A DNA stretch of 64,000 nt from Hofstenia miamia (GCA_004352715.1 SCFE01000048.1:971777-1035776), one strand, 5' to 3'; shown: positions 11,590 to 24,403, numbered from the stretch's first letter. Notes: generated by a model not told the origin, from the letters alone. Numbers and translations are program-made.

Positions 11590-14015
11590 ATGCTGAGACA
11601 AGTAGATGAAGGCACATCACGAAAGCAAGAGTGCCTGGCAGAGGACACCCATAGCAGCAGCTGCCACTACAAGGAGAGACAACTCTTTCCTTGGGAGCAG
11701 ATTTCCCGCGACTATGCTCAGCGACAACTCTCTGAGCAGGAGTGGACCTTGGATGACTATGCATAGAGACAACTCTCTGTGTGGGACTCCAAGGAGCTTA
11801 GAGTGCCTTTTGCCCAATTGTCTAACATAACCCCATACCATGTTGACTTGAAACCCCCTCCTAGTCCCTGTCCTTCCTCCTGCAATTCAACTAGTGTTAG
11901 GTCCTGAAAAGCTGAGGAATGTAAAGCAAAGACATCTAAGGTTGGCCACGAGATTTTGCATTCATACTTTAAAGCTACTCAGAAAGCAGTTCATTTAGTT
12001 AGAGACAACCTATCAGAAGAAACCAAAAATAAGTTACAATGGACCTTCAACACCAAGGATTTAACCTGCTCCATCAACATAATCCCCTTTATCATTGATG
12101 CAGAGTGTAGGCCCAAGATCAATAATATTATTTGTTACAACTCCAAAATGTTAGCTGGCATGGTGTGACCCTATTGGCAAAGTACTGTCCACACCATGTT
12201 TGACAAAGACTTCAACCTGTCTCACATGTGCCAACTGTTAAACAGCAGAGAAAATTAAGAAATTTAACTGTGTCAACATTGACTTTGACAACTTGTTAAT
12301 TGTTTACTTCTTCTGTGTCAATGAGGTATCTCACCCAAAAATAATGGAAAAGATCGAGATTGCCTATCAACTTGCTAAGGTGGAGAAAATTTGTTTGGTC
12401 ATGTTCTTGAAGGAAGAATACCAAGACACCATCCTGAGCAAAGTCACAAGCTTACACTTCTGGATGGAAAACTTCACAATCTTATATAGCAGCTCCTACA
12501 GGCCCACACATATGTACAACACCACCATAATTTCAGCCACAAAGATTATTTATACCAATTTGCTCTTGTGTAAGAAGATTCCAATGCACCATCTTGCAGT
12601 CAACACTCAGTTTATCATTGATACATGTATTCATGCTCAATCTCTGGAGTTAATTAATATCAGCTTGACTGGCCTATGTTCTGACCTATCTGATCTTCAC
12701 ATCAGTTTTGCCTTCTCACAAAGCACAGCTACACTGCAGGAAATTGATGAAGTGTGGACAAACTTGAAAGCATATCACAGTCTGGAAACTGAGTGGCCTA
12801 AAATCAATATCTGTAGCCTGACTTCACAGTATCACCAATCCATTGAAAGAGTGCTGGCCAAGTTACATTTATCTCATGACACACAAGGCTGCCAAAACTT
12901 TTCTGAAAAGATGTTCTCTGAAAAGTTCGTGCTGGTGATCCAATCCCATGGAGCCATGTGGGTTCTAGCCACTTTTCTCACTGTTGATCCTCACCTTCAG
13001 CTACCTCTGGACAAGCCCACTAGAGAGAACATTTTGAGAAGTTCTATGCCTATCTCATTGGATCCAGTGGACCCCTTGGTCAGCTTCCACCACAAATGAT
13101 TGTAAACCATTTAGGAGTTGCTTTCTCTGACTTAAACATCTTTTCAGACACACTCAAGAAATACATGTGGGGAGCCACCACTGAGACAAAATTCCCTTCT
13201 CTCAACTCAGAATATGCACCCCTGTGCACTAGCCAACTTATGCACTATGAATAAGGTTTAAAGAAGCAATTTATTGAGCTTGTTGGTCACTAGGACGTTC
13301 AGTCACACATGGAGATTTTGTTTAACCTGGAGCACCTCAACTACCCAGAGTGGGGATACAGCCACCTCATGGAAACCCAGTGGCATGCAACTAAGGATGG
13401 CGAGATCATCCCTATCACTGTCTTGGGACAAACAATGAAGACACCCAAACAATTCTACCATGAGGAAGAGCTCTTATCCTCATCAGCTATTGAGGTATTG
13501 CCAGTGACTAAAGCCTTAATCAAAGCTTTCAACCTAGAGAAATTTTCCGGGGTTGTAGTCTCACCAAAGCTCACGCCCGCTTGGTCTCTCACTGATAATG
13601 AATGAATTCTCACTATCAAGGACTGCCCTGAAGAATTTGCCAAGAAACCAGCAATTGTCAATAGAGTTGTCAAGTCTAACAACAACAACATCTTAGGTCT
13701 TATGAAATGGTGTCTTACTGAGATGCTCACTAAGGAAGAGTTGGTCCTCCTACAATCACCAGGGTGACAACTTGCCCTGGATATAGAGTGTAGCACAGCC
13801 CGCCTATGCCTCTCTACCTCTCAGATTGAAAATTTATGGAGCCATGGCATCTGCAGCACTTTTTGAGAATCCATTCAGGATGCCAAAATCAATTATCCTG
13901 TCATGATCCGAACAGCCTCCCTCCAGAGCAAGTCCAGTTTGTTGTACATAGGAGAATATCATATTAGTGAAAACAATAAAATTTTTACCTCAAGTATTAA
14001 ATTAGTTTCTAGTTG
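11590..14015 (+). pseudogene. Unrecognised third ORF downstream of integrase, degraded
   Basis: A coding-like stretch of about 800 codons starts at an ATG at 11590 and ends at TGA 14013-14015, broken by a TAG near 11764, a TGA near 11907, a frame change between 12170 and 12293, another near 13097-13309, and later stops. The longest intact piece is 268 codons (12293-13099). Near the N-terminus a short motif of the form DYA-x-RQLS is repeated. I see no transmembrane segment, signal peptide, furin site or known enzyme motif, so although it sits in the env position there is no evidence that it is an envelope. It stops just before the right inverted repeat. Composition and decay match gag-pol, so it probably belongs to the same element. 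Its function is unknown. Confidence 0.5.
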
Positions 14016-14031
14016 AAATCTCATTATATCT

Positions 14032-14147
14032 GCAAGTTTGACACACAATTTGGATTGTGTATCACCTCACTGACCTTTCAAATTGCAGTTAGCTTTTTAC
14101 AGAGCAATTAAGTTTCACACACAAGTTTGACCATGTATCACCCCCTT
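14032..14147. repeat. Right inverted repeat of the 10.5-kb unit
   Basis: The last ~50 bp, ending TGTATCACCCCCTT, are the reverse complement of the sequence at 3630-3682. A second copy of the same motif in the same orientation lies at about 14034-14071 (AAGTTTGACACACAATTTGG). This end is therefore a tandem of half-repeats, whereas the left end is a palindrome. Confidence 0.6.
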
Positions 14148-14149
14148 AA

Positions 14150-14400
14150 GAACATAAGTTAAGTCATTGAGTCTTGTTAGAAGTTGTTTACAATGTTTAT
14201 TAAATTTCATGTTATCTTGAAATATGATACCCAAAATCAATTTATGCTCACATGTAGAATAACAAGATTGCATTTCATCACAAAAGCATTCATTGTTTTT
14301 TCTAAGAGAAAATTTCATCAATTTAGTCTTGATATAATTTATTTCTAAATTGAAGTATCTACATTTGAAATGCAGTCATTAATTTTGAATGTAAGTACAT
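14150..14400 (-). mobile_element. LINE reverse-transcriptase C-terminal scrap
   Basis: Minus-strand reading gives LEINYIKTKLMKFS and then LGIIFQDNMKFNKHCKQLL, which match the order of the conserved palm/thumb blocks of non-LTR reverse transcriptases (KTK followed by LGV-x-D-x-L-x-W-x-x-H). The piece is short and cut off by the right inverted repeat at 14147, and no catalytic YADD box is visible. Identification rests on these two blocks only. Confidence 0.4.
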
Positions 14401-17400
14401 GATCATCAATTTCAAGTTCAAATGCTTTTTCTTCAGGTAAATTAAGCAGGACATTGAGATTTGCTAGAGAACTTTGTCTCCCAAATCTGATTTTGTCATG
14501 AAGAAGATCATTGAGGAATATTGCATGTCCAGAATTATCAAATCCTGTAAGTTGAAGAGAATAAAAACAGAATCACTAAGATTGTCTTTAGCTATTTTTT
14601 GAATCAAAAGATATTGAACTTTTCATTCAAATCTGTGGCAGCTAAAGATACAAAGCATTCCTTCACTAAATCTTCCAAAGACATGGTTTCAAATAACAAT
14701 ATTACAATTTATATATATCAGGTACATAGCCATGGGGCTCAGGAGGAGCTAAGCCTTGTCTGAGAGATTGGCAAGCCCCTTCTACATTATATTTAAGGAA
14801 CTATGCTGTATCTGCAAGACAAAACTAGCCAATACTTAATATACAACATTTGACATTCAAAATGAAACTGGAAATTTTGACTAGAACAGTTTTTCATAAT
14901 AAAATTCTCTCACAATTGTATACCTGTAAATGAATTCATGAATTCAATGTCCCTTGTTCAGTAATTATTTTTCCAGTTTCAATGATTTAGACTTTGTTAG
15001 GAAACACTTTGTTCAAGTTGTTGGTGTTTAGTGGTGGAAGGTAAGCTGAAAGCATTAAATTTGAAGATATAGCTAAAAATTCATCAATGCTGGATTTGAA
15101 GTTAACCTTAATTTATATTGTCATTGTCAGGCTCATGGTTTATTTGTTACTATCACTGAAATTCATTTTATACTATTACTCATTTTCTACAAAGGTTCTA
15201 ACTTTAATTGATATTGCATCCATAGTTTTGCAAAATAATACATAGAAATATTGAGAATTGAAGAAAAATATAATGCAATCAAAATTCAGTGACTCAAAAT
15301 TCAATTAGTGGGTAACCTAATAATCAATCTAGAAAATGAGGTGATCACTAAGTGTTCTTTGCCATAATTTTCTTATATATATGAAACTATTTCTGTTACA
15401 CTTGTAGAGATTCATTTGCTCACTTTTTCATGGAAGCAATTTCTTGCTACTGCCCATGGTAATTTTAAAGGGCAAGCTTATTTTTTCAAAATTCTCAAGC
15501 AATTTCAGTGTGTCACAGGTAGTTATGATATAACATAGACCTAGCTTTATGGATACTTTATTCAATAGATGCTTTGCATTCATTGAATCTGCCCACATAC
15601 TCCAATTTAACTGCATCTTTATAGCAGCCAACTGGCACTCTCTAAAGTTACCACAATTAATAGCCTTGGTTGGCCAATGCTGGAGAGGCACAACCCTCTG
15701 AACTGAAGTTCAGCTCTCAGGTTCACTCTGCTGATCAGACTCAACACAGAACAGCACTCTGCTTGCCAGGGGTCACCAGGGGGTTCTTAAGATCAAACTT
15801 GCCATTCATACTTTCAGGGGTATAGTCCAGACCTGGATCTTTAGTTTCACCCACTGAGTTAGTCTGTCAACTTCTCAGTAGCCCCACTGATGATCAGTAC
15901 ATATTTTCTGAAAAATACCCAGTGCCAATATATATATATATATATATATATACAGGCTTTGTATACAAAACTTTAAAATATCTACAAGGTGCTGGATACA
16001 AAAATATCCCTACAGTTGCTAGATACTATGGTGATGGTGCTGGATATTGGTCAAAATAAGTTTTTAGAAAGGACTTAAAACTCATTTATAAATGCACAAT
16101 GTTAAAAATTTTTGGATAAAGTGAATTATTCTGTTTTGCATCAAAAAAGGCTATGAATACTATGGAAAATGGGAAAGTGTGGGCAGTGGATAAAAATTCC
16201 ATAGTATCTACAGACTGTATATATATATATATATAAGTATATATATACTGTATATTAATATATATACAAGTAACATCTCTAGTTCAAAGCATAGTTAACA
16301 ATTGTTGGCAAGCCTCAACAGAAAACATTGTTAAGAAGTGGTATAAATGAATTACCATATGAGAAATACTAATGATCAGCTGGGAGACAGTTAGGCTAAG
16401 CATCAAACACAATAGTAGTAAATTAAGCATTTGTAGTTCAATAGTGTCTAGATTAAACATAATATGGCCTTTGCTAGTAGAGATCTTCACAGCCATTGAA
16501 TAAACTAAACAATACAAACAAAAATGAATGTCATCAAAATTCATCATGGAAGAACTGAGTGTAGATCACAAGGCTGACAAACTTGTACTGCCTCAGTTCT
16601 ACTCCCAGTTCTTCATTGATAGAAAACAAATATAGCTTCTCACAATGAAATCAGTTATAATTTGAGAGAAAAGAAAAATGCAACTAATTTAGACTAAACC
16701 AAAAGTTTTATTGCTAATGTGTATGGTTTTTCCCTAATTTAATAATTTTAAATAAATGTAAATACATGGCAGGTAGCAGAACTACCACATTAGCCTAACA
16801 AAATTTAACAGATCAACAAATAATGTCACATAGTTTTCAAGAAGTTTCACCCAATCTTTTGTAATGGATGATTGCCATATTTCCAGGACCACTGCTTCAA
16901 TATATATATATTTAATTTATTTTAATGTAAAAACAGTTAATGCATTTATTCCAATTATTTTGTAATGGATTTTGATATTTTGTGTAGTTTATGATAAAAG
17001 TGATTTGTAAATTAGACAACATCTTTAATGTGTAATTTAGGATATTTTCTGTTGCTCTAATTTATTAAAGAAAAATACATATTTTTTCAGTCTCTTGGCT
17101 GGGATCAACAACAGTTTAAGATCATAGTCTTCAACTCAATAAACTAGCATTTACAAATTTAACTGAGATGCATTAACAGTTTATGTAAAGGTTTAAATTA
17201 AATAAAGACTTAATAACACCTGCAATTACATTAATACCAATGATAAAGGATTTTAAAAGAATAATTCAAGTAAGATAAAGAATAAGCATTTATTCCTTCA
17301 TTGAGTTTATTTCACTAATCACAACCAGGCATTAAATGGAAATGATTACTATTGCATAAAAATATTCTTGAATTAGCTTTAACATGTATTTCTGCTAACT

Positions 17401-19600
17401 TTGTTAAATGACATAGATGCTGCCAGTGCAAGTAAAGAAACTCTTACAATCTAACCTAGGGGGAGTGATGCTTTAGTCAGCAACATCAATTGCTATGCTG
17501 GGAATTTGTCTGAAAAATATTACTAATCCCAATCATCTTAGTGACACTAAACAAAAACACTATGGAGTAACATAATACTTATACAAATGTATTTCAACAT
17601 AAGTAGAAATATTTAATAAAATATATACAACAGAATCTTGTGATTTAGAAGAAGTGCAATCCCAATTAATTAAGTCTTAAGGTATAGTTAAAAGTAACCC
17701 ATTCAATTTTCAAGCAGAAAAAGTCAATGGGTGTTAGTAACTAATTTAATATAACTAAATTAAGAACTTTTAAATAACTAACTTTCAAGTACTTTTTCAT
17801 AACTTGTTTTTTTTCTTTTTGATTTTGTCATAACTTTTTCCAAGTACACAAATCAGGTTTGTTCAACTTAAGTTTCAAACAGAAACCAATCTGCTTATAA
17901 TTTTGTTTTGGCAGGGGGGTGGCATGCACATTTAAATCTTTTTGAAAGATTAACAGTTTAATTTCATTTGTCACAGTTCTTAGTTGAAATTAATGTTATT
18001 TAACAAGTAATTAATATTCAAGTATTTTGGGGATGACATCACATGCCCCTCCTTTTGTTGGTCAAACTGAAAGTAAGCATGCACATTTACTGTTTCACCA
18101 GCTTGTTTGAATTCTGGATAAGTTCTTTTACCTTTTCAGAGATCCAGTTTATGCCTGCATATTTCTCAGTTTTAGTTAGTTTCAGTATTGTTTTTCTCAG
18201 CTGATATATTTTTTAACCATATTAGGGCTGGCAATGTATATATATATCCCACTTTTTGCTATGGAAAATGCAAAAACCTTAAATTTTGTGGGAAATACTC
18301 TAAAATTTCTCAGACATTTATCAGGAATCACACATACTATCCCATGAATAGAACAGAGCATTATGATCACATAAGTTTCTAAAGGGCACAGAAGCCATTT
18401 CACAATATTCATTACAGTAGAATAGTAATAACACCAAAAAATTGAGTGAAACTGATATATCTTTTAAAGAAGTTGAAGAGCTGTCATATGATTCTACCAT
18501 TGCAGTACTATATGTGAAATATACATTAATACAAGAATCTTGACAAAATGGAGCTCACTAGTTAGATAATCTAATATTAATGATTAGCAAGAAACTTGCT
18601 GTAGAAGTCAATCACTTTCAAAGTCAAATCTCCTATCATCTTCTCTGATAACTTAAATATAAACCAATTTATTAGTATTGATTAGCATAGCAATCAAGAC
18701 TTCTTTTGCAGAACCTTAGCCTGAGCTGTGATATAACATATATTCATTATTTGATAGTACTTCTGAGTGTTATTTCTTCTGTGTAAACTCCTGCTACAAT
18801 TTGAGACAAGATTACATCATCATGAAGCTTATATAATTGCATGGAAATATCTTATGGCTAAGTAATCACTGTCATACCAGTTTCTAAAAGCATGAGCCCA
18901 AGAGTAAATAAAATATTGTTGTAATGCAGATAGAATCTCTCTGTTTGATCATTCCTGCCAATATTCTCTCTAATTAGCCAGTGTTTGATTGTCTCTAGAG
19001 ACACACAACAAAAGATATACTTTTCTGATAATCACTGATGATGTCATTGCTTAGAAAGGTCATATTTTTATAATGGATTAGTCCATAATTTCTTCCTCAA
19101 CACCTTTTTCATTAACTGGGAACAAATTTGACAGAGATACTCAAGTGGAAGTGACAACCTGTACTAAAGATGGAAAAGCAAAACTAGGTGAAATATACAT
19201 AAGGTAAGATGGTTCAATAAGCAGCAGTTAGAAAATCAACTGAAGAAACTCTCATATTTTTTGTATCTGTGTAAATTTAAATGGAAATTGGTGTAGGCAA
19301 TTTACCTTCTTCTATTGGACATTCATTTAACTTGCTTGACATTTGTATATTATATGTGTCTTGGCTGCAATGTTTTCCATTAACTTTGCCTCTCTCAAAA
19401 TTTTTTCTTTTTGAGCAATAGCTAAAAGTATTGAGAAATTTAACTGAACAAAGTATTAAAGCCCCACAGTGTTTAATGACAGAAATATAACAGGCACTGG
19501 AAAATTGTTTGATCATAACTTTTTCATATATTGTTTAATCTACAAAGCACAATTAACCCTAAAAACTAGGAGGGGCCAATTTAGCACCCCATGTTGTTTT
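14400..19600. other. AT-rich probable vinculin intron, no gene seen
   Basis: No exon could be recognised on either strand. (AT)n tracts lie at 15927-15952 and 16218-16266. Two longer minus-strand open stretches (15428-15691 and 16284-16547) look like chance: no family is recognised and no splice sites bound them. Because the last exon of vinculin lies downstream on the plus strand, this is most simply intron. Confidence 0.5.
15660..15927 (+). repeat. Possible tRNA-derived SINE
   Basis: A less AT-rich 270-bp block has an A-box-like TGGCCAATGCTGG (15669-15681) and, about 50 bp on, a B-box-like GGTTCACTC (from about 15719). It ends in an (AT)n tract at 15927. The spacing suits an internal pol III promoter of a tRNA-derived SINE. 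There is no second copy in the window to confirm it. Confidence 0.3.
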
Positions 19601-19619
19601 CTGTCTATAATGTTACTTA

Positions 19620-21290
19620 AAATTTATGAATTTTATGAATGACTTTTCCCAAAAACTACCTGGGAACAAGATAAAGTTGGATTGGATATTTTCACATTGC
19701 CTGTAGTGGTTACAATCGATTTTGTGTAGGTTTATTGGCTTGGGAGCTGCCTCAGTGGAAGATGGTGCCACCTTTATTGATGTTGGCTGCATTGAAGTGG
19801 ATTGACCTGGTTTCCTTGGTTTAGGTGTGGAATACCATGGTGTTGAAGACTCATTCAATTAAATTTGGTTCGCAATTTTCTTATAGTTGTCGATTTGGAG
19901 TTTGGCCTGGCCAGCTTTTTTAATGAATGAAGGCAGTCTGTCATTGAGGCTGCATTTGTGCTCAAATCTGCGCCTTATCTGCAGAGGCATACCGTAGGTA
20001 ATATAGGTAAATAGATCTTGTGAGCAGTATTCAGTTGATGATCTGCTTAATCAATACAAGTGTTCTACCTGGAGGATGTATTCTTCAATGTCATCATCTT
20101 GTTTGTAGGTGGTGTTGTTTAAGAGAATTTTATATTGGTTACATGCAGTCAGAGCATAGAAATGATTGTAAAAATTTTGTATCAATAGCAAGTAGTCAGA
20201 TTTGGTGAGGTTGTCCAGGTTAAGGTAGTAATTGAAGGCTTTTCATGTTAAGAATGTTGAGAATTGGGTAAGGGCGTGCTCTTGGTCTGCTTTCTGGACA
20301 GTTAGATGCTGTTCATACGTGAATAGCCATTCTTCAAAAGTTGGCGACGTTCCATCAGTCTTTATTGGCGAATTTATGTGGAGGCATTCATAGTTTCAGA
20401 TTTTCATTGGGGCTACTGGTGGTAGTTTGGATTTCATCATTCTTGTCCGTGGAAGGACTTTCTAGGTTGTTTAGTCTATTATTTATTACTTTATTGGTGA
20501 TGGAGGTGGTGTAATATTAGTTAGGTCTGAGATGGCACTCAGGAGAGATTGTCGAGGAATTGCGTTGTTTATTGGAAGGGATGGGTGTTTAATCTTATTT
20601 CCGGGACTTTTTTGTATAGGTGTTGGTTCATTTAGGCTCATAGGAGTACTTAAAATTGCAAAGCCGCAGCTGACATTTTGTATGGCAACTAATTGTCTTC
20701 TCGTTTCCCTAACTTGGCTTTGTAATGCTTTGTTCTTAGCCACTTCTGAGATTAGTCTTCCTGCTAGTTATATATTGTGGGTATTACTTTCTTCAACCTG
20801 TGTTATAAGATTGTTGTTTTGGTCAACGATTTCGTTTGACGCTTGAATTCGTCATTGAAAGATTTCATTTCGTTTCTCTAGTGATTCTTTTTCATTGGAA
20901 AGAACTTGATTTCACTTTTGCATTTCTTTGTTTATCATCTGAAGTTTTTGTACTTGGTGAAGATTTGAATTTTGTCGGATTTCAGGATTGCTATTTCCTG
21001 CCACAAGCTTTGGTTTTCAAATTTGTATCATGTCGAATCTTTTACAGTTTTCAATTTGAATTTCTTCCATTTTCTGTTTTAGTGTTTTGATTTCGGCTTC
21101 AAGGGATAGAATCTTCTCAATCAATTCGTCTTGTGGGAGAGTTTCGTACTCTGACTTGGGGTTAGATTGCGATGTGGGAGTAGCTGGTTTTTTACTGCGT
21201 GTGTTTGGAATTTTCTTTTTTCATGAAGTGGTGCCCTAGGGGCTTGAACAGATACAGCTTTCATCAATGGCGATCTTCGGTGGAGTGGTT
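19620..21290 (-). pseudogene. Second Gypsy-type gag relic, minus strand
   Basis: Read on the minus strand, about 1.65 kb translates with few breaks into a Gag-like protein. A charged coiled-coil region is rich in Glu, Lys and Leu (about 21165-21030), followed by a Pro-rich linker around 20490-20560. A capsid-like part contains TFEEWLFTYEQH (about 20345), QYKILLNNTTYK (about 20130) and DLFTYITYGMP (about 20010). It ends in a Pro/Ser-rich tail. The capsid-like part aligns with the plus-strand gag at 6.0-7.7 kb, so both belong to one family, though they are clearly diverged. No protease or RT follows below 19.6 kb, so this is a gag-only or 5'-only remnant. It sits antisense within the presumed last intron of vinculin. 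Confidence 0.65.
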
Positions 21291-21372
21291 AGGCTTTACT
21301 AGTCGGTAAAAAATATTTTGGTAATTTCGGCTATCAGCAGCAAGATGTTTCAACCATGTANTTATTATTTAG

Positions 21373-21539
21373 GAACCAAAGAAGACGATGAAGCTACAGA
21401 AGCATTAGTGTGGAATGCTGAAAATCTTATGAAATGCATTGAAGAAACGGTGGGTGCAGCAATGTCCGCTTCTATTAGGTTTACGCCTCAATTGTACACT
21501 ATTAGATGGAAGCGCAAAATTCCAATCGCAAGTTTTTAA
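21373..21539 (+). CDS. VCL: Vinculin, last coding exon
   Basis: After a splice acceptor (TTATTATTTAG, AG at 21371-21372) the frame encodes DDEATEALVWNAENLMKCIE, then ETVGAAMSASIRF, and ends YTIRWKRKIPIASF at TAA. This matches the C-terminal end of vinculin tail helix 5 and the terminal arm, whose animal consensus has EQATEMLVHNAQNLM and a RWVRK-type end. Vinculin links talin and alpha-catenin to F-actin at adhesions, and this tail region binds phospholipids and actin. The exon enters in phase 1 (the first codon is completed by 2 nt of this exon). The terminal residues diverge from the vertebrate WYQ ending. No upstream exon was found in the preceding 21 kb, so the previous intron is either very long or interrupted by inserted elements. 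A single N at 21361 lies just before the acceptor. Confidence 0.85.
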
Positions 21540-21743
21540 TTTCCATTCTCGCTCATATATTAGTGTTCATATGTAGTATTTTTAATTTTGTATGAATTTG
21601 TAGATTTCTAATAATTTATATTTCTATGGATTTCGAAAATAATTTTAGTATTTAACAGATTGTTTGTAGTATTTGTACTTATATTTTTGTATTCTATTAA
21701 TTTAAATATATTATATTTTGTATTTGAAATGTGTATTTGTATC

Positions 21744-21749
21744 AATAAA
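21744..21749 (+). promoter_or_regulatory. Poly(A) signal AATAAA for vinculin
   Basis: A canonical AATAAA lies about 205 bp after the vinculin stop codon, with no earlier canonical hexamer in the 3' UTR. Confidence 0.6.
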
Positions 21750-21779
21750 TGACAAATTTATTTTAAATCACTTTCAAAA

Positions 21780-24350
21780 ATATTGTGGCATCGGCATGGA
21801 AATCTGTGTAGATAAAACACCAGGATTTGCCGATGTCTCGATAATTAACGGCCTGACTCCAGAGCCAAACGAGCCTATTCCAGTAAAAGTTAAAGGTAGG
21901 CGAGATATCAGGTAAAGGAAGGGTGCATGACCACACTCGGCCGGCCCGAAACATAGAACCTTTTTAGAAAGAGTCATTTTAGACGGAGCCCTAATTTAAA
22001 TGGAGAGATAGAAGCCCTAAAAGTTCTTGGGTGCAAAGTGTACCCTACGTGCTTGTAAAACCTAAACTCAGTGCATGCCTCAGCTTGTGCAATTTAGGTG
22101 CTGCAATAAAATATAAAACGTAACGAATGACAAGCAATTGTGTACAGCCCTATTCCTAATCCCGCCGAAGTGCCGTAGTGATGAACTTGTAAAGCTGTAC
22201 CTGAACAAGGCACCCTCGACAACGATCAGTTAATTTAGAAAACCATTTTTAGAAATTACATACACAACAAGAAATAAAGGTTAAGTAAAATCTATTGAAG
22301 GTTATCTAACAAAAGCAACGTATTTAAAGAAAAGAAAAAAGGTAATGTATAAGCAAAACGTAGCACTAAAGCATACCGTAAATATTAGCAGGTGCCTCGT
22401 GACCTTTTGAATGGTAATAACATTTAAAAATAGCACAGTTTGTCTAATCATAATACGTCATTCAAGGCATTTACAAATCCGTTTAAATAGTGTACAATTG
22501 AATATTCAATAATTTCAAATTAATAATTGCGAAATGTTTGTTAATGCAGAGGATGATGCCACACTAGAGGTGCATGAATCAGTTGTTGAATTTTAAAAAA
22601 ATTATTTAATTAGAATATTTTTGTTCTTTTAAAATATAGTAATACTTAAAACTAATGTTTGCATTTAAATAGTGTAATCAATTAGGAGAATTATATTTTA
22701 AGAAGAGGAGCTTTTATAAAATCCCTTCCTCAATGTACATCAGGATTAAACAGGTTTGAATCAGGTAAGGTTTAATGCTAAAGCAGGTCAGGTCAGTTCT
22801 TGTGTGGTCTAATATGCAGATTAAATCATCTCTAATTTGAATCCAATGTATACTGTGCTTATGTAATAATACTATTTGAAAAATTTCTGTTACTATCATG
22901 GTCAAAGATAAAATTTAGTTGACAGAATTTTTCAATGTTTTCAGTCCAATTTGGAACCATTTTGCACACCAAACCACGCTTTTTGAGTAATTTGTGTTCA
23001 AAGATTTAGAAAGCCTGCATAGCATTGCTTTGTTGAGAGTGTCTATGACTATATGCAGCATTGGGACATTGAAGTTAAACCTTTCCTGCTACTCATTTCT
23101 AACAGTTATTCATTAACCTCAGTTTCACAGTTTCACAGTTATGATATTTCACATTGGGTGTCACAATAGGGAAAAATTATTATTGAACTACTTTCATGCT
23201 CTTTCTATATTGAATAGCAACCATGCACTGTGCTTGACAACATTATTCTAGCTTTCTCTGCAAATATCATGCCTTCTATAATTGCCGGAACTTTGTGAAT
23301 TTTTTCTGTTGCATTTGTAATATTATATTTTGAAAAATCAAATTTTTATAAATATAGTGGTGATGCAAAAGAATATTTATTTATCAGGATATTGCATCTT
23401 GACGCCCAAGTCATATATTCTTGGCTATTTGAAGATCAATGGCTCTTGCCATTTGCTTTTTTCATGTTTGACTCAAATCAGAAAACCACAATAGTGAGAG
23501 TTGTTTTTATCTATGAATAAGGGACTTTGTTGTATATGCTCAAATCAACATAACTGTTGAACCTGAATTCACAGGATTGACTTCCAATACTTAAAAAAGT
23601 TCTGATATGAAACTATGCATGCTTAAACTTCAGAAAATTTTCAAGGAGCAAGTGAAGAAATCTAATAGTATTATTTTATCATAAATTTTCCATTATACTT
23701 TCAATAGCTCCAACTTTCCTTGTCACATGGAAGAGATAGGAATATCTAAAATTTTATTTTCTTAAGTGTCAATTGAATTTTTTATTTTGAAAATTTATGT
23801 TAGTTTAATAATGAACAAAGAGAAAATTACACCAACTACTCAAGAGACGTATTTAGAAGAGTGGATACATCTAGAACGTATTGGAATGCAACGAAAATAA
23901 CATTTTGGGAGTATAATTCGGCCTCATATAATTTCTGTTGTTTCATATCAATGAAAACAATCTATTTATGTGTTAATTGATAACTAAGGAAAAGTGTGTT
24001 GAAAAGCTAAGAGTTTGATAATACCTCAATTAAATGGAATTTCAAAATATTTTGGCTTAATGGCTTCTCGATGAATAGAAAACATATGCTTAAATTAAAA
24101 TCAAAATACAACTTGATGCTTGTGTAGAATTATAAAAGTTATTTGAGGAATTTTGGTGTCTCCATCCTAATTCAATTTCCAATTCCTAAATTCAATGACG
24201 TATTTAAGCACTGCATTCACTTTCATGGTAATTCTTAAAGTATGGCTTCTACTATGAAAATGACCTCAAATTCGTTTTCAGCAACATCAAATTGACCAGA
24301 AGCACCGAAAAGAAGTACTTAACTAAAACAAAAATATTTTTGTCACACAG
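21780..24350. other. Intergenic, no gene recognised
   Basis: A short, less AT-rich island at about 21780-22230 follows vinculin and has open frames on both strands, but no family or splice structure is visible. The rest is AT-rich with no supported feature. Confidence 0.5.
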
Positions 24351-24354
24351 TGTG

Positions 24355-24360
24355 TTTATT
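24355..24360 (-). promoter_or_regulatory. Poly(A) signal for minus-strand gene
   Basis: The minus strand reads AATAAA about 45 bp after the TAG of the terminal exon at 24404-24459. Confidence 0.45.
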
Positions 24361-24403
24361 GTTTAATGTAGTGCAAATGTCATTGTCGGCTCACAGCCCG
24401 TAC

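Noticed and set aside
11226-11841. Minus-strand open frames opposite the end of integrase and the start of ORF3
   Set aside because: They mirror the plus-strand coding-like sequence and show no family similarity.
14440-14700. Minus-strand exon-like frame after CTTCAACTTACAG
   Set aside because: Merges into LINE-like sequence downstream, and no donor or upstream exon could be paired with it.
16284-16547. Minus-strand 87-codon frame with hydrophobic stretches
   Set aside because: AT-rich sequence readily gives Leu/Ile-rich frames; no splice sites, homology or expression signal.
21763-21977. Overlapping minus-strand frames in the less AT-rich island after vinculin
   Set aside because: Frames open on both strands with no recognisable family; a repeat is as likely as a gene.
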